Shown here: positions 18,108-27,006 of the stretch, one piece after another
Layout of the letters: each line of letters begins with the position of its first letter
How positions within the stretch are numbered: position 1 is the first letter of the stretch
From: Parvibaculum sp.
GTDB lineage: Bacteria > Pseudomonadota > Alphaproteobacteria > Parvibaculales > Parvibaculaceae
Reading direction: 5' to 3'
Assembly (NCBI GenBank): GCA_030645235.1
Contig: JAUSMV010000012.1
Coordinates: 372,001 to 436,000, forward strand
DNA length: 64,000 bases
Notes under the pieces: generated by a model
The model's input: the letters and a program-made list of their open reading frames with translations, nothing else
What the model was told of the DNA's origin: nothing
Databases searched by the model: none
Position numbers and translations under genes: made by a program

Positions 18108-19346
18108 ATGAGCGAGCCAACCAAAATCCAATATGCCGAATGGCTGACCGATGCTGATACGCGCGCTGTGCTTGCTGCTCTGGGAGATGGGGCGCGGATC
18201 GTCGGCGGTGCGGTGCGCAATGCGCTGATGGGTGAGGCCGTCGCCGATATTGATATTGCCACCATCGCAACGCCGCAAGAGGCGCAAGCACTGCTCGAAG
18301 CCAAGGGCATCAAGGTCGTGCCGACCGGCATTGATCACGGCACGATTACCGCCGTCATGCCGACACGCGCTTATGAAATCACGACGTTGCGCATCGATGT
18401 TTCCACCAATGGCCGTCACGCCGATGTCGCTTTTACCGGCGACTGGATCGAAGACGCCAAGCGGCGCGATTTTACCGTGAACGCGCTTTATGCCGATGCG
18501 GACGGGACTGTGCATGATCCGCTTGGTGGTCTCGACGATCTTAAAGAGCGCCGCATCCGTTTTATCGGCGATGCTCCTGCACGCATTGCGGAAGACTATC
18601 TGCGCGTGTTGCGTTTCTTCCGCTTCCACGCGCGCTATGGCAAGGGCGAGCCGGATGCTGACGGCCTGAAAGCCTGTGCTGATGCGCGCGAAAGCCTGCG
18701 TCAACTCTCAGCCGAGCGGGTGCGCGATGAATTGCTGAAGATCCTCGCCACTGATAATGCGGTCGTCGCGTTCCGTCAGCTTGCGGCTACGGGTATTCTC
18801 TCTGTCGTGCTGCCCGAAGCCTCGCGGCTTGATCGCTTTGATAATCTCACCGACATTGAAGTGAACCAGCTTTTCATCTCCGATCCGCTGTTGCGTCTCG
18901 CCTCGATGCTCGAACTCGACAAGGACGGCATTGCGGCTTTTGCTTCGCGGTTGCGTCTGTCGAATAAAGAGCGGGCGCGCATCACGGCGATGCTGACAGA
19001 TCAAACCAAGATCGTTGCTTATCTGTCGATCAAGGAAGTGCGCAAGGCGCTCTATCGCATTGGTGTTGAGTGTTTCAAAGACCGCGTGATGCTTGGTTGG
19101 GCAAGTGATCGCAAAGGCCATAATACATTCCAGTGGCGCGCGATGCTCGCCATGGCCGATAGCTGGCAGAAGCCGGAATTTCCGCTCACGGGTCAGATGA
19201 TCAAAACAGCAGGCGTGCCTGAAGGTCCAGAGATCGGCCGCGTTGCGCGCGAGGTTGAAGACTGGTGGATCGATGCTGATTTCACCGATGATGATTTTTC
19301 GATTATCGAGCGATTGAAGGCCGTCGTGCAGGCGACGGTATATTGA
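18108..19346 (+). CDS. cca: CCA tRNA nucleotidyltransferase
   Basis: A class II nucleotidyltransferase of 412 residues that adds or repairs the CCA end of tRNA. Visible are IVGGAVRNALMG with DIDIAT (about 28-50), carrying the metal-binding DxD, then RRDFTVNALY and GLDDLKERRIRFIGDA, and the RNA-binding region EDYLRVLRFFRFHARYG. AGGAAA precedes the ATG at 18108; the frame extends upstream into the Nudix gene but without a plausible start. Stop and next start overlap (TGATG). Confidence 0.95.
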   Translation: MSEPTKIQYAEWLTDADTRAVLAALGDGARIVGGAVRNALMGEAVADIDIATIATPQEAQALLEAKGIKVVPTGIDHGTITAVMPTRAYEITTLRIDVSTNGRHADVAFTGDWIEDAKRRDFTVNALYADADGTVHDPLGGLDDLKERRIRFIGDAPARIAEDYLRVLRFFRFHARYGKGEPDADGLKACADARESLRQLSAERVRDELLKILATDNAVVAFRQLAATGILSVVLPEASRLDRFDNLTDIEVNQLFISDPLLRLASMLELDKDGIAAFASRLRLSNKERARITAMLTDQTKIVAYLSIKEVRKALYRIGVECFKDRVMLGWASDRKGHNTFQWRAMLAMADSWQKPEFPLTGQMIKTAGVPEGPEIGRVAREVEDWWIDADFTDDDFSIIERLKAVVQATVY

Positions 19347-19894
19347 TGCATATGGGACTTAGGGTTTTCGCGCTGGCGGTTCTGCTTGTGGCGGGTGGTG
19401 TGTCACAGGCATTTGCCAATGCAGCGACGCCGGCATCTGCGGCGCGGGCGTTCTATGATCTTTACATCAAAGAACAGGTGCGTGATGTGCCGGACGACGC
19501 GGCGCGCAAGAAATTTGCGCCGCTGATTTCAGCGGAGTTGAACAAGGCTCTGGCGGAGGCGGGCGCGGCGGAGAAGGCGCATTTCATCGCGACGAAAAAT
19601 GAAGAGCCGCCTTTATTTCAGGGCGATATTTTCTCGTCTTTGTTTGAGGGGGCGAAGTCCTACAAGCTTGGTCAATGCGCCATTGAGGGCCCGCGCGCCT
19701 ATTGCGATATTGATCTCACTTATGCCGAAGTGCCAAGCGAGAAGCCGACGACATGGACCGACAAGCTCGCGCTTGTGAAACGCGCGGGCGGTTGGAAGGT
19801 TGATGATATTGCTTTCGGTGCGACATGGGATTTCGGTCAGCACGGGCATCTGCGTTCGACGCTTGCCGAGATTGCACAATACGGCAAGGAGTGA
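19346..19894 (+). CDS. exported DUF3828-type protein
   Basis: A 182-residue protein with a signal peptide (hydrophobic stretch to about 20, likely cut after AFA near 25). The mature part resembles DUF3828: an AARAFYDLYI helix, two cysteines (GQC and AYC near 110 and 119) and a final GGWKVDDIAFG strand. It is probably periplasmic, with unknown function. Its start overlaps the cca stop, so it belongs to the same operon. Confidence 0.7.
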   Translation: MHMGLRVFALAVLLVAGGVSQAFANAATPASAARAFYDLYIKEQVRDVPDDAARKKFAPLISAELNKALAEAGAAEKAHFIATKNEEPPLFQGDIFSSLFEGAKSYKLGQCAIEGPRAYCDIDLTYAEVPSEKPTTWTDKLALVKRAGGWKVDDIAFGATWDFGQHGHLRSTLAEIAQYGKE

Positions 19895-19900
19895 TCTCTC

Positions 19901-20203
19901 GTGGCGCTGCAACTCATCTTCTATTTTGCAGCGATCAATGCGGTTTCGTTCATCGCCTTTGGCTGGGACAAGTATTGTTCTGAACACGGACATTACCGTG
20001 TGCCGGAGAAAACTTTGCTGACGCTTGCGGCGATCGGTGGTGCTTTCGGTGCGTTTGCCGGTCAGCATGTGTTCCGTCATAAGACGCAGAAAGAACCCTT
20101 CCGCACCTATCTCAATTTTCTCATGCTGCTGAACGGCGCACTCATTATTGCGCTGTCATCGCCCGAATTTCGTGAGCGGTTGATGCATGAACTGACGCGG
20201 TGA
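19901..20203 (+). CDS. DUF1294 small membrane protein
   Basis: A 100-residue protein with three hydrophobic segments. WDKYCSEHGHYRVPEKTLL, GGAFGAFAGQHVFRHKTQK and the following helix match DUF1294. The function is unknown. It begins with GTG after AAGGAG, 6 bp beyond the DUF3828 stop, and ends the DUF1285-Nudix-cca operon. Repeat copy B follows it directly. Confidence 0.85.
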   Translation: MALQLIFYFAAINAVSFIAFGWDKYCSEHGHYRVPEKTLLTLAAIGGAFGAFAGQHVFRHKTQKEPFRTYLNFLMLLNGALIIALSSPEFRERLMHELTR

Positions 20204-20208
20204 AAAGG

Positions 20209-20388
20209 GCGGGGATAAAAATTTTCAACACGGATGAGGCTCGAATTTCATCGCATTTCTTGCAAGAGATTGAGTGTTTCCATGTCGAGATCGTTAGTCG
20301 GTTCGTCGAGTGTCTTGTCCGGCCGCGCGCAAGTCTATCCTCAGGCGGGGATAGGGATTTGGGGTGCCTCAAAATAAACTTGTCCCCG
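20209..20388 (+). repeat. three-copy intergenic repeat, copy B
   Basis: It opens at GCGGGGATAA, has the 56-nt core at 20255-20310 and continues to a GTCCCCG box. Compared with copy A, the core differs at only four positions. It begins 6 bp after the DUF1294 stop and lies between convergent genes, as do the other two copies. The spacing from GGGGATAA to the core is about 45 nt in all copies. Confidence 0.8.
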
Positions 20389-20410
20389 TGGTAAAGATGA
20401 TTTTTGATTT

Positions 20411-20461
20411 CACCTCCCCACACATCGCGCGTAAGCGCGAACAGAAAGGAGGGGGGAGGTG
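20411..20461. repeat. hairpin repeat with shared 30-nt motif, left of SRPBCC gene
   Basis: CACCTCCCC and GGGGAGGTG form the outer stem, and CGCGCGTAAGCGCG an inner hairpin followed by AACAGAAAGGAGGGGG. This 30-nt stretch (20426-20455) is repeated with one change at 21022-21051, on the other side of the SRPBCC gene and in the same orientation. Confidence 0.7.
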
Positions 20462-20472
20462 AAGTGTAGAAA

Positions 20473-20880
20473 TTACTTCGTCGCCTCCAGTGTCTGCTTC
20501 ATGCAGGCCGCGCCTAAATCCATTTGTCCGCTCATGTAAGGCGCGATGGCGTCGGGCAGGACGTCTGCGGTCCAGACGAAGCGGCATTTGTCCAGGCCGT
20601 CGGTGAAAATTTGTGCGGACGCGCTGTGCTGCGTGATCTGTTCACTGCCTTTGATGGCGTAGGCGATGCGGCGGCGCTCATCATCGAGGCCGACGAGAAT
20701 TTCTTTTGCGACTGAGCCGTTGGAAAAGGTGACGATGCGCGTGTGGCCTTCATCTTCGAGTTTTGTGTCGGTGACAAAACCTGTGGCAAGGCGCGTGTGG
20801 AGTGCGCCGAAGTCGGCGAGCGCTGACCACACTTTGTCGGCGGGTGCGTCGATCAGAATTTCTTTGGTGATGGTGGCCAT
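20473..20880 (-). CDS. SRPBCC family protein (polyketide cyclase/START-like fold)
   Basis: A 135-residue protein with the SRPBCC pattern: EILIDAPADKVWSALADFGAL at the start, an internal RRIAYAI strand and a long C-terminal helix. Such proteins bind hydrophobic ligands in a helix-grip pocket, and their reactions vary widely, so no substrate can be given. It is a single-gene unit with related hairpin repeats on both sides. Confidence 0.82.
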   Translation of the reverse strand: MATITKEILIDAPADKVWSALADFGALHTRLATGFVTDTKLEDEGHTRIVTFSNGSVAKEILVGLDDERRRIAYAIKGSEQITQHSASAQIFTDGLDKCRFVWTADVLPDAIAPYMSGQMDLGAACMKQTLEATK

Positions 20881-21009
20881 GGTGATGCTCCGGTCTGCGT
20901 TTTCTTTGATGAAAAAACGCTACGCTGGTGCATGTCGTGCCGCAATTGACGTTTGGTGATGACGTCCGAAAGTGGCTATTGCTCTCACGCAAGTAAGACC
21001 CTCACCCAA

Positions 21010-21056
21010 CCCTCTCCCGCTCGCGCGTAGGCGCGAACAGAAAGGAGGGGGAGAGG
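21010..21056. repeat. hairpin repeat with shared 30-nt motif, right of SRPBCC gene
   Basis: CCTCTCCC and GGGGAGAGG form the outer arms. The inside holds CGCGCGTAGGCGCG and AACAGAAAGGAGGGGG, the near-copy of 20426-20455. It lies just downstream of hemF, so it may also act as that gene's terminator. Confidence 0.7.
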
Positions 21057-21068
21057 ACTAAGAAAGCC

Positions 21069-21956
21069 TTACGGCCACTTCACTTCCGGTGGCATGGAGG
21101 ACAGGATCGAGTCCACGTTGCCGCCGGTTTTCAGGCCGAAGGTTGTGCCGCGGTCATAGAGCAAATTGAATTCCACGTAGCGGCCGCGGCGGATCAGTTG
21201 TTCTTCGCGGTCGGCCTTCGTCCACGGGTCGTTCATGTGGCGGCGGACGAGTTTGGGGTAGACGTCGAGGAAGGCGCGGCCGACATCCTGGGTGAAGGCG
21301 AAGTCCTTGTCCCAGTTGCCGCTGTCGTGGTTGTCATAAAAGATGCCGCCGGTGCCGCGCGGTTCTTTGCGGTGGGGCAGGTAGAAATATTCGTCGCACC
21401 ATTTTTTGAATTTCGGGTAATAGTCCGCATCGTGACGATCACAGGCGTCCTTCATTGACGCGTGAAAGTCGATTGTGTCGGGATGATCGTCGCGGCGCTG
21501 TTCGTTGAGCACCGGCGTCAGGTCGCCGCCGCCGCCGAACCAGGCTTTGGTGGTGACGACATGGCGTGTGTTCATATGAACGGCGGGGACATGCGGGTTT
21601 TGCATATGGGCGATCAAGGAGATGCCGGCAGCCCAGAAGCGCGGATCTTCTTCGGCGCCCTGCATCTGTTTGCGGAAGTCTTCGGAAAATTCGCCATGGA
21701 CCACCGAGATATGGACGCCGACTTTTTCAAAAACGCGGCCATGCATGATCGACATTTCGCCGCCGCCTAAATCCTCTGTGCCATCGCCGCGTTTCCACAA
21801 GGTCCGTTCGAAGGTTCCCGGTGCGCGGTCCGAGAGCGGGCCGGTGACTTCGCGTTCGAGTTGTTCAAACTCGGCGCAGATTTGATCGCGCAGAGTGCGG
21901 AACCATGCGGCGGCTTTGGTTTTGTGTTGTTCAATAAGGTCGGTACTGGCGGTCAT
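21069..21956 (-). CDS. hemF: oxygen-dependent coproporphyrinogen III oxidase
   Basis: A 295-residue enzyme of heme synthesis that makes protoporphyrinogen IX from coproporphyrinogen III using O2. It matches HemF throughout: [74 protein letters not shown] and [19 protein letters not shown] near the end. The start overlaps the trmL stop by 4 nt (ATGA), so the two are translationally coupled. Confidence 0.96.
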   Translation of the reverse strand: MTASTDLIEQHKTKAAAWFRTLRDQICAEFEQLEREVTGPLSDRAPGTFERTLWKRGDGTEDLGGGEMSIMHGRVFEKVGVHISVVHGEFSEDFRKQMQGAEEDPRFWAAGISLIAHMQNPHVPAVHMNTRHVVTTKAWFGGGGDLTPVLNEQRRDDHPDTIDFHASMKDACDRHDADYYPKFKKWCDEYFYLPHRKEPRGTGGIFYDNHDSGNWDKDFAFTQDVGRAFLDVYPKLVRRHMNDPWTKADREEQLIRRGRYVEFNLLYDRGTTFGLKTGGNVDSILSSMPPEVKWP

Positions 21957-22438
21957 CTACTCTCTCCGGGAACTTGTGTTCTGCTTTTAGCGTCAGGAAA
22001 GCCTGCTGTCTGCCTCAGGCCTTCGCCGATCACCATGGCAGCGGCGACGGCGACATTGACCGAGCGGGTGCCCGGCCTCATGGGGATCGTGAGCCGTGCA
22101 TCGGCAGCGTCGTGGACGTCTGCCGGTGCGCCTGCCGATTCACGGCCGAGAAGAAGTACATCGTCCGCTTTGAAGGCGAAATCCGTATAAACCACAGTGC
22201 TTTTGGTGGTGAGCAGAATGAGGCGACCCCGGCGGGCGGCGTTGAAAGAGGCCCAGCCGTTGTGGCGGGTGACATCGGCCAGATCCCAATAGTCGAGGCC
22301 GGCGCGCTTCAGCGCTTTGTCGCTCCACGGAAATCCGGTGGGTTCGATAATGTCGAGAGGCAGGCCGAGGCAGGCACCGAGGCGGATCAGGGTGCCGGTG
22401 TTTTGCGGAATGTCGGGCTCGAAAAGGGCAAGACGCAT
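21953..22438 (-). CDS. trmL: tRNA (cytidine/uridine(34)-2'-O)-methyltransferase
   Basis: A small SPOUT methyltransferase of 161 residues. [20 protein letters not shown] is the TrmL N-terminal motif. [11 protein letters not shown] and [19 protein letters not shown] form the trefoil-knot SAM site. It methylates the wobble ribose of certain tRNA(Leu) species. It is the first gene of the trmL-hemF pair and divergent from petABC. Confidence 0.92.
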   Translation of the reverse strand: MRLALFEPDIPQNTGTLIRLGACLGLPLDIIEPTGFPWSDKALKRAGLDYWDLADVTRHNGWASFNAARRGRLILLTTKSTVVYTDFAFKADDVLLLGRESAGAPADVHDAADARLTIPMRPGTRSVNVAVAAAMVIGEGLRQTAGFPDAKSRTQVPGESR

Positions 22439-22766
22439 CGTTCAGATTCCAGTCGCGAATGACTCGCAAAAAAGGCCGGAAAAACCTTGATTTAGCCCCC
22501 AAATGCCCTGCATTCAGCAATGCGGCGATGCGTCATCCTGCCACAATAAATGATCCCCTAGACAAGGCGTTGATTGGATGCCACAAAACCTCGCACATGG
22601 GGCGAAAGTAGGGGATTCGTGTCCGCTTTCTGCGGTAACTTTCGTTCCGACTAAACCGTTTACGTTGCGTTGTTTCCCCATCCTTTGAGGGGTCACTTAA
22701 AGGGTGCCGCCGGGCCAGGCGGATGGGGCGGCAAGGCGGCATAATTCAGACGAGGAGAGCCCAACC
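22439..22766. other. intergenic region between trmL and petA
   Basis: This 328-bp spacer separates divergent genes and must carry the petABC promoter. I saw no gene, repeat or clear operator in it. The last 15 bases before petA hold GAGGAGAG as ribosome site. Confidence 0.5.
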
Positions 22767-23306
22767 GTGGCAGATATCCACGCGGTCGAGCCAACACGGC
22801 GCGATTTCCTTTATGTGGCGACCGGAGCGTTTGCAGCCGTTGGCGCAGGCGCGGCCGTTTGGCCCCTGATCGATCAGATGAACCCCGACGCCTCGGTTTT
22901 GGCGCTGGCCTCGATTGAACTCGACATCGGGTCTGTCCCCGTTGGTCAAGAGATCACAGTCAAGTGGCGCGGCAAGCCGATCTTCGTGCGTCACCGCACG
23001 GAAAAGGAAATCGCCGACGCGGAGGCCGTTGATATTACGACGCTGACCGATCCGCAGACGGACGAAGCGCGCCTCAAGCCCGGTCCGGACGGCAAGGTCG
23101 ATAAGCAGTGGCTCATTCTCGTCGGTATCTGCACCCATCTGGGTTGCGTGCCGCTCGCCTATAAGGGCGAGTATGACGGTTACTTCTGCCCCTGCCACGG
23201 CTCGGTTTACGACACATCGGGTCGTATCCGCAAAGGTCCGGCACCTCTCAATCTTGAAGTGCCGCCCTATGAGTTCGTTTCCGCCACCAAAATCAAAATC
23301 GGCTAA
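22767..23306 (+). CDS. petA: ubiquinol-cytochrome c reductase iron-sulfur (Rieske) subunit
   Basis: This 179-residue subunit carries the Rieske [2Fe-2S] cluster of the bc1 complex in the inner membrane. [19 protein letters not shown] is a twin-arginine signal-anchor (10-32). CTHLGC (122-127) and CPCHG (141-145) hold the two Cys and two His ligands plus the disulfide. Translation begins at a GTG with GAGGAGAG ahead, the only start that puts the twin arginines near the N-terminus. First gene of petABC. Confidence 0.96.
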   Translation: MADIHAVEPTRRDFLYVATGAFAAVGAGAAVWPLIDQMNPDASVLALASIELDIGSVPVGQEITVKWRGKPIFVRHRTEKEIADAEAVDITTLTDPQTDEARLKPGPDGKVDKQWLILVGICTHLGCVPLAYKGEYDGYFCPCHGSVYDTSGRIRKGPAPLNLEVPPYEFVSATKIKIG

Positions 23307-23320
23307 GGGGGGCGAAAACA

Positions 23321-24595
23321 ATGAGCGGTCACAGCACTTATAATCCCAGCAACGGTTTCACACGCTGGCTGGACTCACGCCTTCCCATCATGCGCCTCGG
23401 CCATGATGTCGGTGTGAGCTATCCCGTCCCGAAGAACCTCAACTATTGGTGGACCTTCGGCGGCATTCTGACATTCATGCTCGTCGTGCAGATTATCACG
23501 GGCGTCGTGCTTGCGATGCATTACGTGCCGACAACGGCGCTGGCTTTCGCGTCGGTCGAGCACATCATGCGTGACGTGAACTATGGCTGGGTCATTCGCT
23601 ATACTCATGCCAACGGCGCGTCGATGTTCTTCATCGCCGTCTATATCCATATGTTCCGCGGTCTCTATTACGGCTCCTACAAGGCGCCGCGCGAAGTGCT
23701 CTGGATTCTTGGTTGCCTGATCTATCTCCTGATGATGGCCACAGCCTTTTTCGGCTATGTGCTGCCCTGGGGTCAGATGAGCTTCTGGGGTGCGACGGTT
23801 ATCACCAATCTCTTCGGTGCGATCCCGTTTGTCGGCCAGTCGGTCGCGACATGGCTCTGGGGTGGTTTCTCGATCGGTGATCCGACCATCAACCGCTTCT
23901 TCTCGCTGCACTACCTCTTCCCCTTCCTCATCTTCGGCGTTGTCATTCTGCATATCTGGGCACTCCATGTGACTGGGCAGAACAACCCTGCCGGTGTTGA
24001 AGTGAAGAACAAGGATCAGGATACGGTTCCCTTCACGCCCTATGCGACGGTGAAGGATGCCTTTGGTCTCAGCGTGTTCCTCGTCATGTTTGCTTATTTT
24101 GTTTTCTTCACGCCGAACGCTCTCGGCGACGTTGAAAACTACACAGTGGCCGACCCGCTGAAGACACCGCTGCATATCGTGCCGGAATGGTATCTGTTGC
24201 CGTTCTACGCGATCCTGCGTGCCGTGCCTTCCAAGCTCGGCGGCGTTATCCTGATGTTCGGTGCCATTGCGATCCTTTTCGTTCTGCCCTGGCTCGACAC
24301 ATCGAAAGTGCGCTCGGCGCGTTTCCGTCCGCTTTACAAGCAGTTCTTCTGGCTCTTCCTCGTCGTCTGCCTGGTTCTTGGCTGGTGCGGTGGTCGTATG
24401 CCTGACGAAGTGCTGTTCTCGGTCGGCGGCATCGACATCATCGTCACGCATCTCGCGCGCCTGCTGACCTTCTACTATTTCTTCCACTTCATCGTTCTGT
24501 TCCCGCTTCTGGGTCTGATCGAACGTCCGAAGCCCTTGCCTGAAAGCATTGCGGCCTCGGTGCTCGGCGGTAAAACCGCTGCGGCTAAGGCTTGA
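23321..24595 (+). CDS. petB: cytochrome b subunit of bc1 complex
   Basis: A 424-residue cytochrome b with about eight transmembrane helices. Visible are [33 protein letters not shown] (heme ligand helix B), [19 protein letters not shown] (Qo site), [20 protein letters not shown] (helix D) and the [13 protein letters not shown] Qo motif. It binds both hemes b and oxidises ubiquinol. It starts 14 bp after petA behind GGGGGG. Confidence 0.97.
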   Translation: MSGHSTYNPSNGFTRWLDSRLPIMRLGHDVGVSYPVPKNLNYWWTFGGILTFMLVVQIITGVVLAMHYVPTTALAFASVEHIMRDVNYGWVIRYTHANGASMFFIAVYIHMFRGLYYGSYKAPREVLWILGCLIYLLMMATAFFGYVLPWGQMSFWGATVITNLFGAIPFVGQSVATWLWGGFSIGDPTINRFFSLHYLFPFLIFGVVILHIWALHVTGQNNPAGVEVKNKDQDTVPFTPYATVKDAFGLSVFLVMFAYFVFFTPNALGDVENYTVADPLKTPLHIVPEWYLLPFYAILRAVPSKLGGVILMFGAIAILFVLPWLDTSKVRSARFRPLYKQFFWLFLVVCLVLGWCGGRMPDEVLFSVGGIDIIVTHLARLLTFYYFFHFIVLFPLLGLIERPKPLPESIAASVLGGKTAAAKA

Positions 24596-24609
24596 GTGGG
24601 GGAACGGAT

Positions 24610-25413
24610 ATGAAAATGAAGATGATCCACAAGCTCTCCATCGCTGTTGCTGCCGTTGCTATGGCCGCAGGCTTTGCGCTCCTTCCCGCCGGTTCGGCTC
24701 AGGCGTCGTCTGAAGGCCCGGAACTGGAGCACATTGACTGGTCCTTCAAGGGACCGTTCGGCACCTTTGACCGCAGCCAGCTTCGTCGCGGCTACAAGGT
24801 CTATAAGGAAGTCTGCGCCACCTGCCATTCGATGCAGTATGTGTCGTTCCGCAATCTTGCCGAAGACGGCGGACCGGAATTCTCGGTTCCTGAGATGAAG
24901 GCGATTGCGGCGGGTTACACCGTGCAGGACGGCCCCGATCAGTCCGGCGACATGTTTGAACGCCCCGCCGAAGGCAAGGACAAGTTCCCCTCGCCTTATG
25001 CCAATAATGAAGCAGCCGCTGCCGCTATGGGCGCGGTCCCGCCGGACCTGTCGCTGATTGCCAAGGCGCGTGCCGGTGGTCCTGACTATATCCATGCGCT
25101 GCTGACCGGCTACACAGAGGCACCTGCCGATGTGACGATTCCTGCCGGTGGTAATTACAACCCGTACTTCGCGGCAGGCAGCGGCATCATCGCCATGCCG
25201 AACCCGCTGTCTGACGGTCAGGTTGACTATGAAGACGGCACGCCCAACACAGCAGAGCAGATGTCTCAGGACGTGTCGGCTTTCCTGATGTGGACGGCGG
25301 AGCCCAAGCTCGAAGCGCGTCACCGCATCGGCTTTCAGGTTCTTCTTTATCTGATTGCCCTGGCCGGTATCCTGTACTTTGCCACACGCAAAATCTGGGC
25401 TGACCAGCACTAA
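24610..25413 (+). CDS. petC: cytochrome c1 subunit of bc1 complex
   Basis: A 267-residue cytochrome c1 with a signal peptide (to about 32), the heme c motif CATCH at 69-73, a downstream methionine ligand region and one C-terminal anchor helix (LLYLIALAGILYFA). It passes electrons from the Rieske protein to soluble cytochrome c. GGGGGAACGG precedes the ATG at 24610. Last gene of petABC, followed by a strong terminator. Confidence 0.96.
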   Translation: MKMKMIHKLSIAVAAVAMAAGFALLPAGSAQASSEGPELEHIDWSFKGPFGTFDRSQLRRGYKVYKEVCATCHSMQYVSFRNLAEDGGPEFSVPEMKAIAAGYTVQDGPDQSGDMFERPAEGKDKFPSPYANNEAAAAAMGAVPPDLSLIAKARAGGPDYIHALLTGYTEAPADVTIPAGGNYNPYFAAGSGIIAMPNPLSDGQVDYEDGTPNTAEQMSQDVSAFLMWTAEPKLEARHRIGFQVLLYLIALAGILYFATRKIWADQH

Positions 25414-25442
25414 ACGGTTGCAAAACCAATATAGTTTCGGAG

Positions 25443-25467
25443 AAGGGTCTCAGCTTGAGACCCTTTT
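25443..25467 (+). terminator. rho-independent terminator of petABC
   Basis: AAGGGTCTCA and TGAGACCC(TT) form a 10-bp stem with a 3-4 nt loop, followed by five Ts, 30 bp after petC. Confidence 0.92.
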
Positions 25468-25573
25468 TCATTTCACCGCCCCCCTTTTTATTTCACCGGG
25501 CCGGCGGCAAAGGTTATGTTTCGCCGCCCGCTCGTGAGGCTGAGCCTGAGACGGGGGCGATTACGGGGGCCAA

Positions 25574-26455
25574 ATGGCTAAGACTGTACTGGGTGTTATC
25601 GGCGGCAGCGGCGTTTATGAGTTTCCGGGTCTCAAGAATGAGCGCTGGCAACATGTCTCAAGCCCGTGGGGCCAGCCTTCGGATGACCTGCATTTCGGGA
25701 CGCTGCCGACGGCGAGCGGCGATGTGGACATGGTGTTTCTGCCGCGTCACGGGCGCGGGCATCCCCATTCGCCGTCGAGCATCAATTACCGCGCCAATAT
25801 CGATGCGATGAAACGCTCAGGCGTCACCGACATTATTTCGGTCTCTGCCGTTGGTTCGCTCAAAGAGGAACTTCCGCCGGGCACATTCGTTATTGTCGAT
25901 CAGTTTATTGACCGTAGTTTTGCGCGCGAGAAAAGTTTCTTCGGGCCGGGCCTTGTCGCGCATGTGTCGATGGCCGACCCCGTCTGTCCGCGCCTCGGCG
26001 ACCATATTGAAGCGGCCTGCAAGGCGAACGGTATCGCCCATGTGCGCGGCGGCACCTATATGGTGATGGAGGGTCCGCAATTTTCGACATACGCGGAAAG
26101 CATGCTCTATCGCTCATGGGGCTGCTCGGTGATCGGCATGACGAATATGCCGGAAGCGAAACTCGCGCGCGAAGCCGAGATCCCTTATGCCACCATTGCG
26201 ATGGTGACGGATTATGATTGCTGGCATGAGACACATGCCAATGTGGACGTCGCCTCTGTCATCAAAATTCTTGGCGAGAATGCCGAGAATTCGCGCATTG
26301 TGTTGCGGGCGCTGGCGACAAGCTTTGGTCCCGACCGCACGCCATCGCCCATCGACACGGCGCTCGACTTTGCGCTTATCACAGCGCCTGACATGCGCGA
26401 CCCTGTGCTCATTGCCAAACTGGATGCGGTCGCAGGCCGTGTCCTCAAGTCATAA
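25574..26455 (+). CDS. mtnP: S-methyl-5'-thioadenosine phosphorylase
   Basis: A 293-residue purine phosphorylase. VIGGSGVYEFPG (8-19) and RHGRGHPHSPSSINYRAN hold the phosphate site, and VMEGPQFSTYAES and GMTNMPEAKLAREAE form the purine and MTA pocket. It splits methylthioadenosine (and probably 5'-deoxyadenosine) to adenine and methylthioribose-1-phosphate. The next gene, apt, recycles the adenine, and mtnA plus an aldolase downstream would use the sugar. GGGGG lies ahead of the ATG. Confidence 0.94.
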   Translation: MAKTVLGVIGGSGVYEFPGLKNERWQHVSSPWGQPSDDLHFGTLPTASGDVDMVFLPRHGRGHPHSPSSINYRANIDAMKRSGVTDIISVSAVGSLKEELPPGTFVIVDQFIDRSFAREKSFFGPGLVAHVSMADPVCPRLGDHIEAACKANGIAHVRGGTYMVMEGPQFSTYAESMLYRSWGCSVIGMTNMPEAKLAREAEIPYATIAMVTDYDCWHETHANVDVASVIKILGENAENSRIVLRALATSFGPDRTPSPIDTALDFALITAPDMRDPVLIAKLDAVAGRVLKS

Positions 26456-26469
26456 GAGATTTGTCTTCC

Positions 26470-26997
26470 ATGGATGTGAAACAATTTATCCGCACGATTC
26501 CCGATTACCCCAAAGACGGGATTCTCTTTCGTGACATTACGACGCTGTTGAGCGACCCCAAAGGGTTCCGCACGGCGATTGATGCGTTGGTCCAGCTTCA
26601 TCTGGGGGCGAAGTTTGATGTGGTGGCGGGGATTGAAGCGCGCGGCTTTATTCTCGGCGGTGCGGTGGCCCATCAGCTCGGGCTTGGCTTTGTGCCGGTG
26701 CGCAAGAAGGGCAAGCTGCCTTATTCGACAATCTCGCAGGAATATGATCTTGAATATGGCACTGACGTTGTCGAAATACACACCGACGCCATCGCCAGGG
26801 ATGCACGCGTGTTGCTGATCGACGATCTCATTGCGACGGGCGGCACGGCGGAAGCCGCCGTCAAGCTCATTACGCGGGCGGGTGGCAATGTGCTTGCGGC
26901 GAGCTTTGTGATTGAATTGCCTGCGCTTGGCGGGCGCGAGCGGCTGGAGGTTCTCGATATTGAGGTCTTGTCGCTTTGCTCTTATGAAGGACACTAA
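26470..26997 (+). CDS. apt: adenine phosphoribosyltransferase
   Basis: A type I PRTase of 175 residues. IRTIPDYPKDGILFRDITTLL is the Apt N-terminus, EARGFILGGAVA and RKKGKLP line the flexible loop, and VLLIDDLIATGGTAEA is the PRPP-binding motif. It converts adenine and PRPP to AMP. It lies 14 bp after mtnP, so adenine released there can be salvaged at once. An earlier TTG at 26461 is less likely than this ATG. Confidence 0.95.
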   Translation: MDVKQFIRTIPDYPKDGILFRDITTLLSDPKGFRTAIDALVQLHLGAKFDVVAGIEARGFILGGAVAHQLGLGFVPVRKKGKLPYSTISQEYDLEYGTDVVEIHTDAIARDARVLLIDDLIATGGTAEAAVKLITRAGGNVLAASFVIELPALGGRERLEVLDIEVLSLCSYEGH

Positions 26998-27006
26998 ATA
27001 CCCATC

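Noticed and set aside
17324-18331. Open frame antisense to the Nudix gene and the start of cca
   Set aside because: Crosses three coupled plus-strand genes with clear motifs and has no credible product.
23375-24487. Long open frame on the minus strand across petB (370 codons)
   Set aside because: It lies fully antisense to cytochrome b, its product is rich in His, Arg and Glu with no family pattern, and it has no ribosome site. It is a shadow of GC-rich codon use.
25468-25573. Possible SAM riboswitch ahead of mtnP
   Set aside because: I could not find the conserved core of SAM-I, SAM-II or SAM-IV types in the 106-bp leader.
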